Shown here one piece after another: positions 42,228-56,553 of a DNA stretch of 64,000 nucleotides (the stretch's first letter is position 1; every line of letters begins with the position of its first letter). The DNA comes from Sacculina carcini (taxonomy: Eukaryota; Arthropoda; Thecostraca; Sacculinidae). The stretch covers positions 10,455,988 through 10,519,987 of the forward strand of contig OU696576.1 of NCBI GenBank assembly GCA_916048095.2, given 5' to 3'. The notes under the pieces were generated by a model that worked only from the letters and a program-made list of their open reading frames with translations, made no database searches and was not told the origin of the DNA. The position numbers and the translations under genes are program-made.

Positions 42228-44048
42228 ACACTTAGGTAACACTTAGGTAACACTTAGGTAACACTTAGGTAACACTTAGGTAACACTTAGGTAACACTTA
42301 GGTAACACTTAGGTAACACTTAGGTAACACTTAGGTAACACTTAGGTAACACTTAGGTAACACTTGGGTAACACTTGGGTAACACTTAGGGCACACTTGG
42401 GTAAAAGTTAGGGTACACTTAGGTAACACTTAGGGCACACTTAGGTAACACTTAGGGCACACTTAGGTAACACTTAGGGCACACTTAGGTTACACTTAGG
42501 GCACACTTAGGGCACACTTAGATAACACTTAGGGCACACTTAGGTAACACTTAGGTAACACTTAGGTAACACTTAGGTAACACTTAGGTAACACTTAGGG
42601 CACACTTAGGTAACACTTAGGGCACACTTAGGTAACACTTATGGCACACTTAGGTAACACTTAGGTAACACTTAGGTAACACTTGGGTAACACTTAGGTA
42701 ACACTTAGGTAACACTTAGGTAACACTTGGGCTACACTTAGGTAACACTTAGGGCACACTTAGGTAACACTTAGGGTACACTTAGGTAACACTTAGGCTA
42801 CACTTAGGTAACACTTAGGTAACACTTATGTAACACTTAGGTAACACTTAGGTAACACTTAGGTAACACTTAGGTAACACTTAGGTAACACTTAGGTAAC
42901 ACTTAGGTAACACTTAGGTAACACTTATGTAACACTTAGGTAACACTTAGGTAACACTTGGGTAACACTTGGGTAACACTTAGGGCACACTTGGGTAAAA
43001 GTTAGAGTACACTTAGGTAACACTTAGGGCACACTTAGGTAACACTTAGGGCACACTTAGGTAACACTTAGGGCACACTTAGGTAACACTTAGGGCACAC
43101 TTAGGTAACACTTAGGGCACACTTAGGTAACACTTAGGGCACACTTAGGTAACACTTAGGGCACACGTAGGTAACACTTAGGGCACACTTAGGTAACACT
43201 TAGGGCACACTTAGGTAACACTTAGGGCACACTTAGGTTACACTTAGGGCACACTTAGATCACACTTAGATAACACTTAGGGCACACTTAGGTAACACTT
43301 AGGTAACACTTAGGTAACACTTAGGTAACACTTAGGTAACACTTAGGTAACACTTAGGGCACACTTAGGTTACACTTAGGGCACACTTAGGGCACACTTA
43401 GATAACACTTAGGGCACACTTAGGTAACACTTAGGTAACACTTAGGTAACACTTAGGTAACACTTAGGGCACACTTAGGTAACACTTAGGGCACACTTAG
43501 GTAACACTTAGGGCACACTTAGGTAACACTTAGGGCACACTTAGGTAACACTTAGGGCACACGTAGGTAACACTTAGGGCACACTTAGGTAACACTTAGG
43601 GCACACTTAGGTAACACTTAGGGCACACTTAGGTTACACTTAGGGCACACTTAGGGCACACTTAGATAACACTTAGGGCACACTTAGGTAACACTTAGGT
43701 AACACTTAGGTAACACTTAGGTAACACTTAGGTAACACTTAGGGCACACTTAGGTAACACTTAGGGCACACTTAGGTAACACTTATGGCACACTTAGGTA
43801 ACACTTAGGTAACACTTAGGTAACACTTGGGTAACACTTAGGTAACACTTAGGTAACACTTAGGTAACACTTAGGGTACACTTAGGTAACACTTGGGCTA
43901 CACTTAGGTAACACTTAGGGCACACTTAGGTAACACTTAGGGCACACTTAGGGCACACTTAGGGCACACTTAGGTAACACTTAGGTAACACTTAGGTAAC
44001 ACTTAGGGCACACTTAGGTAACACTTAGGTAACACTTAGGTAACACTT
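42228..44048. repeat. 1,821-bp segment nearly identical to 27,528-29,348
   Basis: Partner of 27,528-29,348 with one private substitution at 43,006. Part of it also recurs at +2,233 bp: AAAGTTAGGGT 42403/44636 and 42997/45230, ACACTTAGATC 43251/45484. Confidence 0.9.
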
Positions 44049-44917
44049 GGGTAACACTTGGGTAACACTTAGGGCACACTTGGGTAAAAGTTAGGGTACA
44101 CTTAGGTAACACTTAGGGCACACTTAGGTAACACTTAGGGCACACTTAGGTAACACTTAGGGCACACTTAGGTTACACTTAGGGCACACTTAGGGCACAC
44201 TTAGATAACACTTAGGGCACACTTAGGTAACACTTATGGCACACTTAGGTAACACTTGGGTAACACTTGGGTAACACTTAGGGCACACTTGGGTAAAAGT
44301 TAGGGCACACTTAGGTAACACTTATGGCACACTTAGGTAACACTTAGGTAACACTTAGGTAACACTTAGGTAACACTTAGGGTACACTTAGGTAACACTT
44401 AGGCTACACTTAGGTAACACTTAGGCTACACTTAGGTAACACTTAGGTAACACTTATGTAACACTTAGGTAACACTTAGGTAACACTTAGGTAACACTTA
44501 GGTAACACTTAGGTAACACTTAGGTAACACTTAGGTAACACTTAGGTAACACTTAGGTAACACTTAGGTAACACTTAGGTAACACTTAGGTAACACTTGG
44601 GTAACACTTGGGTAACACTTAGGGCACACTTGGGTAAAAGTTAGGGTACACTTAGGTAACACTTAGGGCACACTTAGGTAACACTTAGGGCACACTTAGG
44701 TAACACTTAGGGCACACTTAGGTTACACTTAGGGCACACTTAGGGCACACTTAGATAACACTTAGGGCACACTTAGGTAACACTTAGGTAACACTTAGGT
44801 AACACTTAGGTAACACTTAGGTAACACTTAGGGCACACTTAGGTAACACTTAGGGCACACTTAGGTAACACTTATGGCACACTTAGGTAACACTTAGGTA
44901 ACACTTAGGTAACACTT
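44010..44917. repeat. 908-bp segment identical to 38,290-39,197
   Basis: Its left end abuts the end of the 1,821-bp segment (44,048), so 42.2-44.9 kb is a mosaic of two donor-like segments, 27.5-29.3 kb and 38.3-39.2 kb, joined near 44,010-44,048. Confidence 0.88.
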
Positions 44918-46803
44918 GGGTAACACTTAGGTAACACTTAGGTAACACTTAGGTAACACTTGGGCTACACTTAGGTAACACTTAGGGCACACTTAGGTAA
45001 CACTTAGGGTACACTTAGGTAACACTTAGGCTACACTTAGGTAACACTTAGGTAACACTTATGTAACACTTAGGTAACACTTAGGTAACACTTAGGTAAC
45101 ACTTAGGTAACACTTAGGTAACACTTAGGTAACACTTAGGTAACACTTAGGTAACACTTATGTAACACTTAGGTAACACTTAGGTAACACTTGGGTAACA
45201 CTTGGGTAACACTTAGGGCACACTTGGGTAAAAGTTAGGGTACACTTAGGTAACACTTAGGGCACACTTAGGTAACACTTAGGGCACACTTAGGTAACAC
45301 TTAGGGCACACTTAGGTAACACTTAGGGCACACTTAGGTAACACTTAGGGCACACTTAGGTAACACTTAGGGCACACTTAGGTAACACTTAGGGCACACG
45401 TAGGTAACACTTAGGGCACACTTAGGTAACACTTAGGGCACACTTAGGTAACACTTAGGGCACACTTAGGTTACACTTAGGGCACACTTAGATCACACTT
45501 AGATAACACTTAGGGCACACTTAGGTAACACTTAGGTAACACTTAGGTAACACTTAGGTAACACTTAGGTAACACTTAGGTAACACTTAGGGCACACTTA
45601 GGTTACACTTAGGGCACACTTAGGGCACACTTAGATAACACTTAGGGCACACTTAGGTAACACTTAGGTAACACTTAGGTAACACTTAGGTAACACTTAG
45701 GGCACACTTAGGTAACACTTAGGGCACACTTAGGTAACACTTAGGGCACACTTAGGTAACACTTAGGGCACACTTAGGTAACACTTAGGGCACACGTAGG
45801 TAACACTTAGGGCACACTTAGGTAACACTTAGGGCACACTTAGGTAACACTTAGGGCACACTTAGGTTACACTTAGGGCACACTTAGGGCACACTTAGAT
45901 AACACTTAGGGCACACTTAGGTAACACTTAGGTAACACTTAGGTAACACTTAGGTAACACTTAGGTAACACTTAGGGCACACTTAGGTAACACTTAGGGC
46001 ACACTTAGGTAACACTTATGGCACACTTAGGTAACACTTAGGTAACACTTAGGTAACACTTGGGTAACACTTAGGTAACACTTAGGTAACACTTAGGTAA
46101 CACTTAGGGTACACTTAGGTAACACTTGGGCTACACTTAGGTAACACTTAGGGCACACTTAGGTAACACTTAGGGCACACTTAGGGCACACTTAGGGCAC
46201 ACTTAGGTAACACTTAGGTAACACTTAGGTAACACTTAGGGCACACTTAGGTAACACTTAGGTAACACTTAGGTAACACTTAGGGCACACTTAGGTAACA
46301 CTTAGGGCACACTTAGGTTACACTTAGGGCACACTTAGGGCACACTTAGATAACACTTAGGGCACACTTAGGTAACACTTAGGTAACACTTAGGTAACAC
46401 TTAGGTAACACTTAGGTAACACTTAGGTAGCACTTAGGTAACACTTAGGTAACACTTAGGGCACACTTAGGTAACACTTAGGTAACACTTAGGTAACACT
46501 TAGGTAACACTTAGGTAACACTTAGGGCACACTTAGGTAACACTTAGGGCACACTTAGGTAACACTTATGGCACACTTAGGTAACACTTAGGTAACACTT
46601 AGGTAACACTTAGGTAACACTTAGGGTACACTTAGGTAACACTTAGGCTACACTTAGGTAACACTTAGGTAACACTTATGTAACACTTAGGTAACACTTA
46701 GGTAACACTTAGGTAACACTTAGGTAACACTTAGGTAACACTTAGGTAACACTTAGGTAACACTTAGGTAACACTTAGGTAACACTTAGGTAACACTTGG
46801 GTA

Positions 46804-46819
46804 ACACTTACACTTAGGT
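46804..46819. repeat. Register slip, copy 5
   Basis: Identical lesion; register 10 to 4. Landmarks follow at +353 (47,161), +848 (47,656), +1,342 (48,150) and +1,551 (48,359). Confidence 0.92.
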
Positions 46820-48149
46820 ACACTTAGGTAACACTTAGGGCACACGTAGGTAACACTTAGGGCACACTTAGGTAACACTTAGGGCACACTTAGGTAACAC
46901 TTAGGGCACACTTAGGTTACACTTAGGGCACACTTAGGGCACACTTAGATAACACTTAGGGCACACTTAGGTAACACTTAGGTAACACTTAGGTAACACT
47001 TAGGTAACACTTAGGTAACACTTAGGGCACACTTAGGTAACACTTAGGGCACACTTAGGTAACACTTATGGCACACTTAGATAACACTTGGGTAACACTT
47101 AGGTAACACTTGGGTAACACTTAGGTAACACTTAGGTAACACTTAGGGTACACTTAGGTAACATTTAGGGCACACTTAGGTAACACTTAGGGCACACTTA
47201 GGTAACACTTAGGGCACACTTAGGGCACACTTAGGGCACACTTAGGTTACACTTAGGTAACACTTAGGTAACACTTAGGGCACACTTAGGGCACACTTAG
47301 GGCAAACTTAGGGCACACTTAGGTAAAACTTAGGGCACACTTAGGTAACACTTAGGGCACACTTAGGGCACACTTAGGGCAAACTTGGGTAACACTTAGG
47401 TAACACTTAGGTAACACTTAGGTAACACTTAGGCTACACTTAGGTAACACTTAGGGCACACTTAGGTAACACTTAGGTAACACTTAGGTAACACTTAGGG
47501 CACACTTAGGGCACACTTAGGTAACACTTAGGTAACACTTAGGTAACACTTAGGTAACACTTAGGGCACACTTAGGTAACACTTAGGGCACACTTAGGTA
47601 ACACTTAGGTAACACTTAGGTAACACTTAGGTAACACTTAGGTAACACTTAGGTAGCACTTAGGTAACACTTAGGTAACACTTAGGGCACACTTAGGTAA
47701 CACTTAGGGCACACTTAGGTAACACTTAGGGCACACTTAGGTAACACTTAGGGCACACTTAGGTAACACTTAGGGCACACTTAGGTAACACTTAGGGCAC
47801 ACTTAGGTAACACTTAGGGCACACTTAGGTAACACTTAGGGCACACTTAGGTTACACTTAGGGCACACTTAGGGCACACTTAGATAACACTTAGGGCACA
47901 CTTAGGTAACACTTAGGTAACACTTAGGTAACACTTAGGTAACACTTAGGTAACACTTAGGTAACACTTAGGTAACACTTAGGTTACACTTAGGGCACAC
48001 TTAGGGCACACTTAGATAACACTTAGGGCACACTTAGGTAACACTTAGGTAACACTTAGGTAACACTTAGGTAACACTTAGGTAACACTTAGGTAACACT
48101 TAGGTAACACTTGGGTAACACTTGGGTAACACTTAGGGCACACTTGGGT

Positions 48150-48290
48150 AAAAGTTAGGGTACACTTAGGTAACACTTAGGGCACACTTAGGTAACACTT
48201 AGGGCACACTTAGGTAACACTTAGGGCACACTTAGGTTACACTTAGGGCACACTTAGGGCACACTTGGGTAAAAGTTAGGGTACACTTAG
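48150..48290. repeat. Junction with two AAAGTTAGGGT units 121 bp apart
   Basis: AAAGTTAGGGT occurs at 48,150 and again at 48,271, 121 bp (11 units) later. The second copy follows two B units directly, without the usual ACACTTGGGTA pair. In related modules (for example 38,366 onward) those B units lead to ACACTTAGATA instead. This looks like an exchange between two B-ACACTTGGGTA contexts. Confidence 0.75.
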
Positions 48291-51200
48291 GTAACACTTA
48301 GGGCACACTTAGGTAACACTTGGGTAACACTTGGGTAACACTTAGGGCACACTTGGGTAAAAGTTAGGGCACACTTAGGTAACACTTATGGCACACTTAG
48401 GTAACACTTAGGTAACACTTAGGTAACACTTAGGTAACACTTAGGGTACACTTAGGTAACACTTAGGCTACACTTAGGTAACACTTAGGCTACACTTAGG
48501 TAACACTTAGGTAACACTTATGTAACACTTAGGTAACACTTAGGTAACACTTAGGTAACACTTAGGTAACACTTAGGTAACACTTAGGTAACACTTAGGT
48601 AACACTTAGGTAACACTTAGGTAACACTTAGGTAACACTTAGGTAACACTTAGGTAACACTTGGGTAACACTTGGGTAACACTTAGGGCACACTTGGGTA
48701 AAAGTTAGGGTACACTTAGGTAACACTTAGGGCACACTTAGGTAACACTTAGGGCACACTTAGGTAACACTTAGGGCACACTTAGGTTACACTTAGGGCA
48801 CACTTAGGGCACACTTAGATAACACTTAGGGCACACTTAGGTAACACTTAGGTAACACTTAGGTAACACTTAGGTAACACTTAGGTAACACTTAGGGCAC
48901 ACTTAGGTAACACTTAGGGCACACTTAGGTAACACTTATGGCACACTTAGGTAACACTTAGGTAACACTTAGGTAACACTTGGGTAACACTTAGGTAACA
49001 CTTAGGTAACACTTAGGTAACACTTGGGCTACACTTAGGTAACACTTAGGGCACACTTAGGTAACACTTAGGGTACACTTAGGTAACACTTAGGCTACAC
49101 TTAGGTAACACTTAGGTAACACTTATGTAACACTTAGGTAACACTTAGGTAACACTTAGGTAACACTTAGGTAACACTTAGGTAACACTTAGGTAACACT
49201 TAGGTAACACTTAGGTAACACTTATGTAACACTTAGGTAACACTTAGGTAACACTTGGGTAACACTTGGGTAACACTTAGGGCACACTTGGGTAAAAGTT
49301 AGGGTACACTTAGGTAACACTTAGGGCACACTTAGGTAACACTTAGGGCACACTTAGGTAACACTTAGGGCACACTTAGGTAACACTTAGGGCACACTTA
49401 GGTAACACTTAGGGCACACTTAGGTAACACTTAGGGCACACTTAGGTAACACTTAGGGCACACGTAGGTAACACTTAGGGCACACTTAGGTAACACTTAG
49501 GGCACACTTAGGTAACACTTAGGGCACACTTAGGTTACACTTAGGGCACACTTAGATCACACTTAGATAACACTTAGGGCACACTTAGGTAACACTTAGG
49601 TAACACTTAGGTAACACTTAGGTAACACTTAGGTAACACTTAGGTAACACTTAGGGCACACTTAGGTTACACTTAGGGCACACTTAGGGCACACTTAGAT
49701 AACACTTAGGGCACACTTAGGTAACACTTAGGTAACACTTAGGTAACACTTAGGTAACACTTAGGGCACACTTAGGTAACACTTAGGGCACACTTAGGTA
49801 ACACTTAGGGCACACTTAGGTAACACTTAGGGCACACTTAGGTAACACTTAGGGCACACGTAGGTAACACTTAGGGCACACTTAGGTAACACTTAGGGCA
49901 CACTTAGGTAACACTTAGGGCACACTTAGGTTACACTTAGGGCACACTTAGGGCACACTTAGATAACACTTAGGGCACACTTAGGTAACACTTAGGTAAC
50001 ACTTAGGTAACACTTAGGTAACACTTAGGTAACACTTAGGGCACACTTAGGTAACACTTATGGCACACTTAGGTAACACTTAGGTAACACTTAGGTAACA
50101 CTTGGGTAACACTTAGGTAACACTTAGGTAACACTTAGGTAACACTTAGGGTACACTTAGGTAACACTTGGGCTACACTTAGGTAACACTTAGGGCACAC
50201 TTAGGTAACACTTAGGGCACACTTAGGGCACACTTAGGGCACACTTAGGTAACACTTAGGTAACACTTAGGTAACACTTAGGGCACACTTAGGTAACACT
50301 TAGGTAACACTTAGGTAACACTTAGGGCACACTTAGGTAACACTTAGGGCACACTTAGGTTACACTTAGGGCACACTTAGGGCACACTTAGATAACACTT
50401 AGGGCACACTTAGGTAACACTTAGGTAACACTTAGGTAACACTTAGGTAACACTTAGGTAACACTTAGGTAGCACTTAGGTAACACTTAGGTAACACTTA
50501 GGGCACACTTAGGTAACACTTAGGTAACACTTAGGTAACACTTAGGTAACACTTAGGTAACACTTAGGGCACACTTAGGTAACACTTAGGGCACACTTAG
50601 GTAACACTTATGGCACACTTAGGTAACACTTAGGTAACACTTAGGTAACACTTAGGTAACACTTAGGGTACACTTAGGTAACACTTAGGCTACACTTAGG
50701 TAACACTTAGGTAACACTTATGTAACACTTAGGTAACACTTAGGTAACACTTAGGTAACACTTAGGTAACACTTAGGTAACACTTAGGTAACACTTAGGT
50801 AACACTTAGGTAACACTTATGTAACACTTAGGTAACACTTAGGTAACACTTGGGTAACACTTGGGTAACACTTAGGGCACACTTGGGTAAAAGTTAGGGT
50901 ACACTTAGGTAACACTTAGGGCACACTTAGGTAACACTTAGGGCACACTTAGGTAACACTTAGGGCACACTTAGGTAACACTTAGGGCACACTTAGGTAA
51001 CACTTAGGGCACACTTAGGTAACACTTAGGGCACACTTAGGTAACACTTAGGGCACACGTAGGTAACACTTAGGGCACACTTAGGTAACACTTAGGGCAC
51101 ACTTAGGTAACACTTAGGGCACACTTAGGTTACACTTAGGGCACACTTAGGGCACACTTAGATAACACTTAGGGCACACTTAGGTAACACTTAGGTAACA

Positions 51201-51428
51201 CTTAGGTAACACTTAGGTAACACTTAGGTAACACTTAGGTAACACTTAGGGCACACTTAGGTTACACTTAGGGCACACTTAGGGCACACTTAGATAACAC
51301 TTAGGGCACACTTAGGTAACACTTAGGTAACACTTAGGTAACACTTAGGTAACACTTAGGTAACACTTAGGTAACACTTAGGGCACACTTAGGTAACACT
51401 TAGGGCACACTTAGGTAACACTTAGGTA

Positions 51429-51582
51429 ACACTTAAGTAACACTTGGGTAACACTTAGGTAACACTTAGGTAACACTTAGGTAACACTTAGGGTACACTT
51501 AGGCTACACTTAGGTAACACTTAGGGCACACTTAGGTAACACTTAGGTAACACTTAGGTAACACTTAGGGCACACGTAGGGC
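51429..51582. repeat. ACACTTAAGTA ... ACACGTAGGGC module, copy 3
   Basis: Rare units at 51,429 and 51,572, 143 bp apart. The register slip follows 587 bp after the module start. Confidence 0.85.
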
Positions 51583-52011
51583 ACACTTAGGTAACACTTA
51601 GGGCACACTTAGGTAACACTTAGGTAACACTTAGGTAACACTTAGGCTACACTTAGGTAACACTTAGGGCACACTTAGGTAACACTTAGGGCACACTTAG
51701 GGCACACTTAGGTAACACTTAGGGCACACTTAGGTAACACTTAGGTAACACTTAGGTAACACTTAGGGCACACTTAGGTAACACTTAGGTAACACTTATG
51801 TAACACTTAGGTAACACTTAGGTAACACTTAGGTAACACTTAGGTAACACTTAGGTAACACTTAGGTAACACTTAGGTAACACTTAGGTAACACTTAGGT
51901 TACACTTAGGGCACACTTAGGGCACACTTAGATAACACTTAGGGCACACTTAGGTAACACTTAGGTAACACTTAGGTAACACTTAGGTAACACTTAGGTA
52001 ACACTTGGGTA

Positions 52012-52027
52012 ACACTTACACTTAGGT
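52012..52027. repeat. Register slip, copy 6
   Basis: Identical lesion; register 4 to 9. ACATTTAGGGC at +353 (52,369) and GCACTTAGGTA at +848 (52,864) are present. The +1,342 AAAGTTAGGGT is missing, because the module is broken at about 53.2-53.3 kb and joined to the ACACTTAAGTA module. Confidence 0.92.
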
Positions 52028-53369
52028 ACACTTAGGTAACACTTAGGGCACACGTAGGTAACACTTAGGGCACACTTAGGTAACACTTAGGGCACACTTA
52101 GGTAACACTTAGGGCACACTTAGGTTACACTTAGGGCACACTTAGGGCACACTTAGATAACACTTAGGGCACACTTAGGTAACACTTAGGTAACACTTAG
52201 GTAACACTTAGGTAACACTTAGGTAACACTTAGGGCACACTTAGGTAACACTTAGGGCACACTTAGGTAACACTTATGGCACACTTAGATAACACTTGGG
52301 TAACACTTAGGTAACACTTGGGTAACACTTAGGTAACACTTAGGTAACACTTAGGGTACACTTAGGTAACATTTAGGGCACACTTAGGTAACACTTAGGG
52401 CACACTTAGGTAACACTTAGGGCACACTTAGGGCACACTTAGGGCACACTTAGGTTACACTTAGGTAACACTTAGGTAACACTTAGGGCACACTTAGGGC
52501 ACACTTAGGGCAAACTTAGGGCACACTTAGGTAAAACTTAGGGCACACTTAGGTAACACTTAGGGCACACTTAGGGCACACTTAGGGCAAACTTGGGTAA
52601 CACTTAGGTAACACTTAGGTAACACTTAGGTAACACTTAGGCTACACTTAGGTAACACTTAGGGCACACTTAGGTAACACTTAGGTAACACTTAGGTAAC
52701 ACTTAGGGCACACTTAGGGCACACTTAGGTAACACTTAGGTAACACTTAGGTAACACTTAGGTAACACTTAGGGCACACTTAGGTAACACTTAGGGCACA
52801 CTTAGGTAACACTTAGGTAACACTTAGGTAACACTTAGGTAACACTTAGGTAACACTTAGGTAGCACTTAGGTAACACTTAGGTAACACTTAGGGCACAC
52901 TTAGGTAACACTTAGGGCACACTTAGGTAACACTTAGGGCACACTTAGGTAACACTTAGGGCACACTTAGGTAACACTTAGGGCACACTTAGGTAACACT
53001 TAGGGCACACTTAGGTAACACTTAGGGCACACTTAGGTAACACTTAGGGCACACTTAGGTTACACTTAGGGCACACTTAGGGCACACTTAGATAACACTT
53101 AGGGCACACTTAGGTAACACTTAGGTAACACTTAGGTAACACTTAGGTAACACTTAGGTAACACTTAGGTAACACTTAGGTAACACTTAGGGCACACTTA
53201 GGTTACACTTAGGGCACACTTAGGGCACACTTAGATAACACTTAGGGCACACTTAGGTAACACTTAGGTAACACTTAGGTAACACTTAGGTAACACTTAG
53301 GTAACACTTAGGTAACACTTAGGGCACACTTAGGTAACACTTATGGCACACTTAGGTAACACTTAGGTA

Positions 53370-53523
53370 ACACTTAAGTAACACTTGGGTAACACTTAGG
53401 TAACACTTAGGTAACACTTAGGTAACACTTAGGGTACACTTAGGCTACACTTAGGTAACACTTAGGGCACACTTAGGTAACACTTAGGTAACACTTAGGT
53501 AACACTTAGGGCACACGTAGGGC
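53370..53523. repeat. ACACTTAAGTA ... ACACGTAGGGC module, copy 4
   Basis: Rare units at 53,370 and 53,513, 143 bp apart. The register slip follows 543 bp after the module start. Confidence 0.85.
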
Positions 53524-53908
53524 ACACTTAGGTAACACTTAGGGCACACTTAGGTAACACTTAGGTAACACTTAGGTAACACTTAGGCTACACTTAGGTA
53601 ACACTTAGGGCACACTTAGGTAACACTTAGGGCACACTTAGGGCACACTTAGGGCACACTTAGGTAACACTTAGGGCACACTTAGGTAACACTTAGGTAA
53701 CACTTAGGTAACACTTAGGGCACACTTAGGTAACACTTAGGTAACACTTATGTAACACTTAGGTAACACTTAGGTAACACTTAGGTAACACTTAGGTAAC
53801 ACTTAGGTAACACTTAGGTAACACTTAGGTAACACTTAGGTAACACTTAGGTAACACTTATGTAACACTTAGGTAACACTTAGGTAACACTTAGGTAACA
53901 CTTGGGTA

Positions 53909-53924
53909 ACACTTACACTTAGGT
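53909..53924. repeat. Register slip, copy 7
   Basis: Identical lesion; register 9 to 3. ACATTTAGGGC follows at +353 (54,266). The module is interrupted before the +848 GCACTTAGGTA and joined to AAACTTGGGTA-type sequence near 54.7 kb. Confidence 0.92.
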
Positions 53925-54739
53925 ACACTTAGGTAACACTTAGGGCACACGTAGGTAACACTTAGGGCACACTTAGGTAACACTTAGGGCACACTTAGGT
54001 AACACTTAGGGCACACTTAGGTTACACTTAGGGCACACTTAGGGCACACTTAGATAACACTTAGGGCACACTTAGGTAACACTTAGGTAACACTTAGGTA
54101 ACACTTAGGTAACACTTAGGTAACACTTAGGGCACACTTAGGTAACACTTAGGGCACACTTAGGTAACACTTATGGCACACTTAGATAACACTTGGGTAA
54201 CACTTAGGTAACACTTGGGTAACACTTAGGTAACACTTAGGTAACACTTAGGGTACACTTAGGTAACATTTAGGGCACACTTAGGTAACACTTAGGGCAC
54301 ACTTAGGTAACACTTAGGGCACACTTAGGGCACACTTAGGGCACACTTAGGTTACACTTAGGTAACACTTAGGTAACACTTAGGGCACACTTAGGGCACA
54401 CTTAGGGCAAACTTAGGGCACACTTAGGTAAAACTTAGGGCACACTTAGGTAACACTTAGGGCACACTTAGGGCACACTTAGGGCAAACTTGGGTAACAC
54501 TTAGGTAACACTTAGGTAACACTTAGGTAACACTTAGGCTACACTTAGGTAACACTTAGGGCACACTTAGGTAACACTTAGGTAACACTTAGGTAACACT
54601 TAGGGCACACTTAGGGCACACTTAGGTAACACTTAGGTAACACTTAGGTAACACTTAGGTAACACTTAGGGCACACTTAGGTAACACTTAGGGCACACTT
54701 AGGTAACACTTAGGTAACACTTAGGTAACACTTAGGGCA

Positions 54740-55800
54740 CACTTAGGGCACACTTAGGGCAAACTTGGGTAACACTTAGGTAACACTTAGGTAACACTTA
54801 GGTAACACTTAGGCTACACTTAGGTAACACTTAGGGCACACTTAGGGCACACTTAGGGCACACTTAGGTAACACTTAGGGCACACTTAGGTAACACTTAG
54901 GGCACACTTAGGTAACACTTAGGGCACACTTAGGGCACACTTAGGGAAAACTTGGGTAACACTTAGGTAACACTTAGGTAACACTTAGGTAACACTTAGG
55001 CTACACTTAGGTAACACTTAGGGCACACTTAGGGAACACTTAGGTAACACTTAGGTAACACTTAGGGCACACTTAGGGCACACTTAGGTAACACTTAGGG
55101 CACACTTAGGTAACACTTAGGTAACACTTAGGTAACACTTAGGTAACACTTAGGGCACACTTAGGTAACACTTAGGTAACACTTAGATAACACTTAGGTA
55201 ACACTTAGGTAACACTTAGGGCACACTTAGGTAACACTTAGGTAACACTTAGGGCACACTTAGGTAACACTTAGGGCACACTTAGGGCACACTTAGGGCA
55301 CACTTAGGTAACACTTGGGTAACACTTAGGTAACACTTGGGTAACACTTAGGGCACACTTAGGTAACAGTTAGGGTACACTTAGGGCACACTTAGGGCAC
55401 ACTTAGGTAACACTTAGGTAACACTTAGGTAACACTTAGGTAACACTTAGGGCACACTTAGGGCACACTTAGGGCACACTTAGGTAACACTTAGGGCACA
55501 CTTAGGTAACACTTGGGTAACACTTAGGTAACACTTGGGTAACACTTAGGGCACACTTAGGTAACAGTTAGGGTACACTTAGGGCACACTTAGGGCACAC
55601 TTAGGTAACACTTAGGTAACACTTAGGTAACACTTAGGTAACACTTAGGGCACACTTAGGGCACACTTAGGGCACACTTAGGTAACACTTAGGGCACACT
55701 TAGGTAAAACTTAGGTAACACTTAGGTAACACTTAGGGCACACTTAGGTAACACTTAGGGCACACTTAGGGCACACTTAGGGCAAACTTGGGTAACACTT
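54740..55800. repeat. About 1-kb segment, copy 1 of a pair 3,085 bp apart
   Basis: Rare units pair with the downstream copy at exactly 3,085 bp: AAACTTGGGTA 54761/57846, the GGG of GGGAAAAC 54944/58029, GGGAACAC 55032/58117, GATA 55186/58271 and ACAGTTAGGGT 55366/58451. An extra ACAGTTAGGGT at 55,564 (198 bp, 18 units later) marks an internal duplication. Beyond it the offset drops to 2,887 (AAAACTTAGG 55706/58593). Confidence 0.83.
55366..55761. repeat. 198-bp tandem duplication
   Basis: ACAGTTAGGGT followed by B units and A units occurs at 55,366 and 55,564, 198 bp apart. The related copy at 58,451 has it once, so this is a local gain here or a loss there. Confidence 0.8.
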
Positions 55801-56553
55801 AGGTAACACTTAGGTAACACTTAGGTAACACTTAGGCTACACTTAGGTAACACTTAGGGCACACTTAGGTAACACTTAGGTAACACTTAGGTAACACTTA
55901 GGGCACACTTAGGGCACACTTAGGTAACACTTAGGTAACACTTAGGTAACACTTAGGTAACACTTAGGGCACACTTAGGTAACACTTAGGGCACACTTAG
56001 GTAACACTTAGGTAACACTTAGGTAACACTTAGGTAACACTTAGGTAACACTTAGGTAGCACTTAGGTAACACTTAGGTAACACTTAGGGCACACTTAGG
56101 TAACACTTAGGGCACACTTAGGTAACACTTAGGGCACACTTAGGTAACACTTAGGGCACACTTAGGTAACACTTAGGGCACACTTAGGTAACACTTAGGG
56201 CACACTTAGGTAACACTTAGGGCACACTTAGGTAACACTTAGGGCACACTTAGGTTACACTTAGGGCACACTTAGGGCACACTTAGATAACACTTAGGGC
56301 ACACTTAGGTAACACTTAGGTAACACTTAGGTAACACTTAGGTAACACTTAGGTAACACTTAGGTAACACTTAGGGCACACTTAGGTTACACTTAGGGCA
56401 CACTTAGGGCACACTTAGATAACACTTAGGGCACACTTAGGTAACACTTAGGTAACACTTAGGTAACACTTAGGTAACACTTAGGTAACACTTAGGTAAC
56501 ACTTAGGGCACACTTAGGTAACACTTATGGCACACTTAGGTAACACTTAGGTA

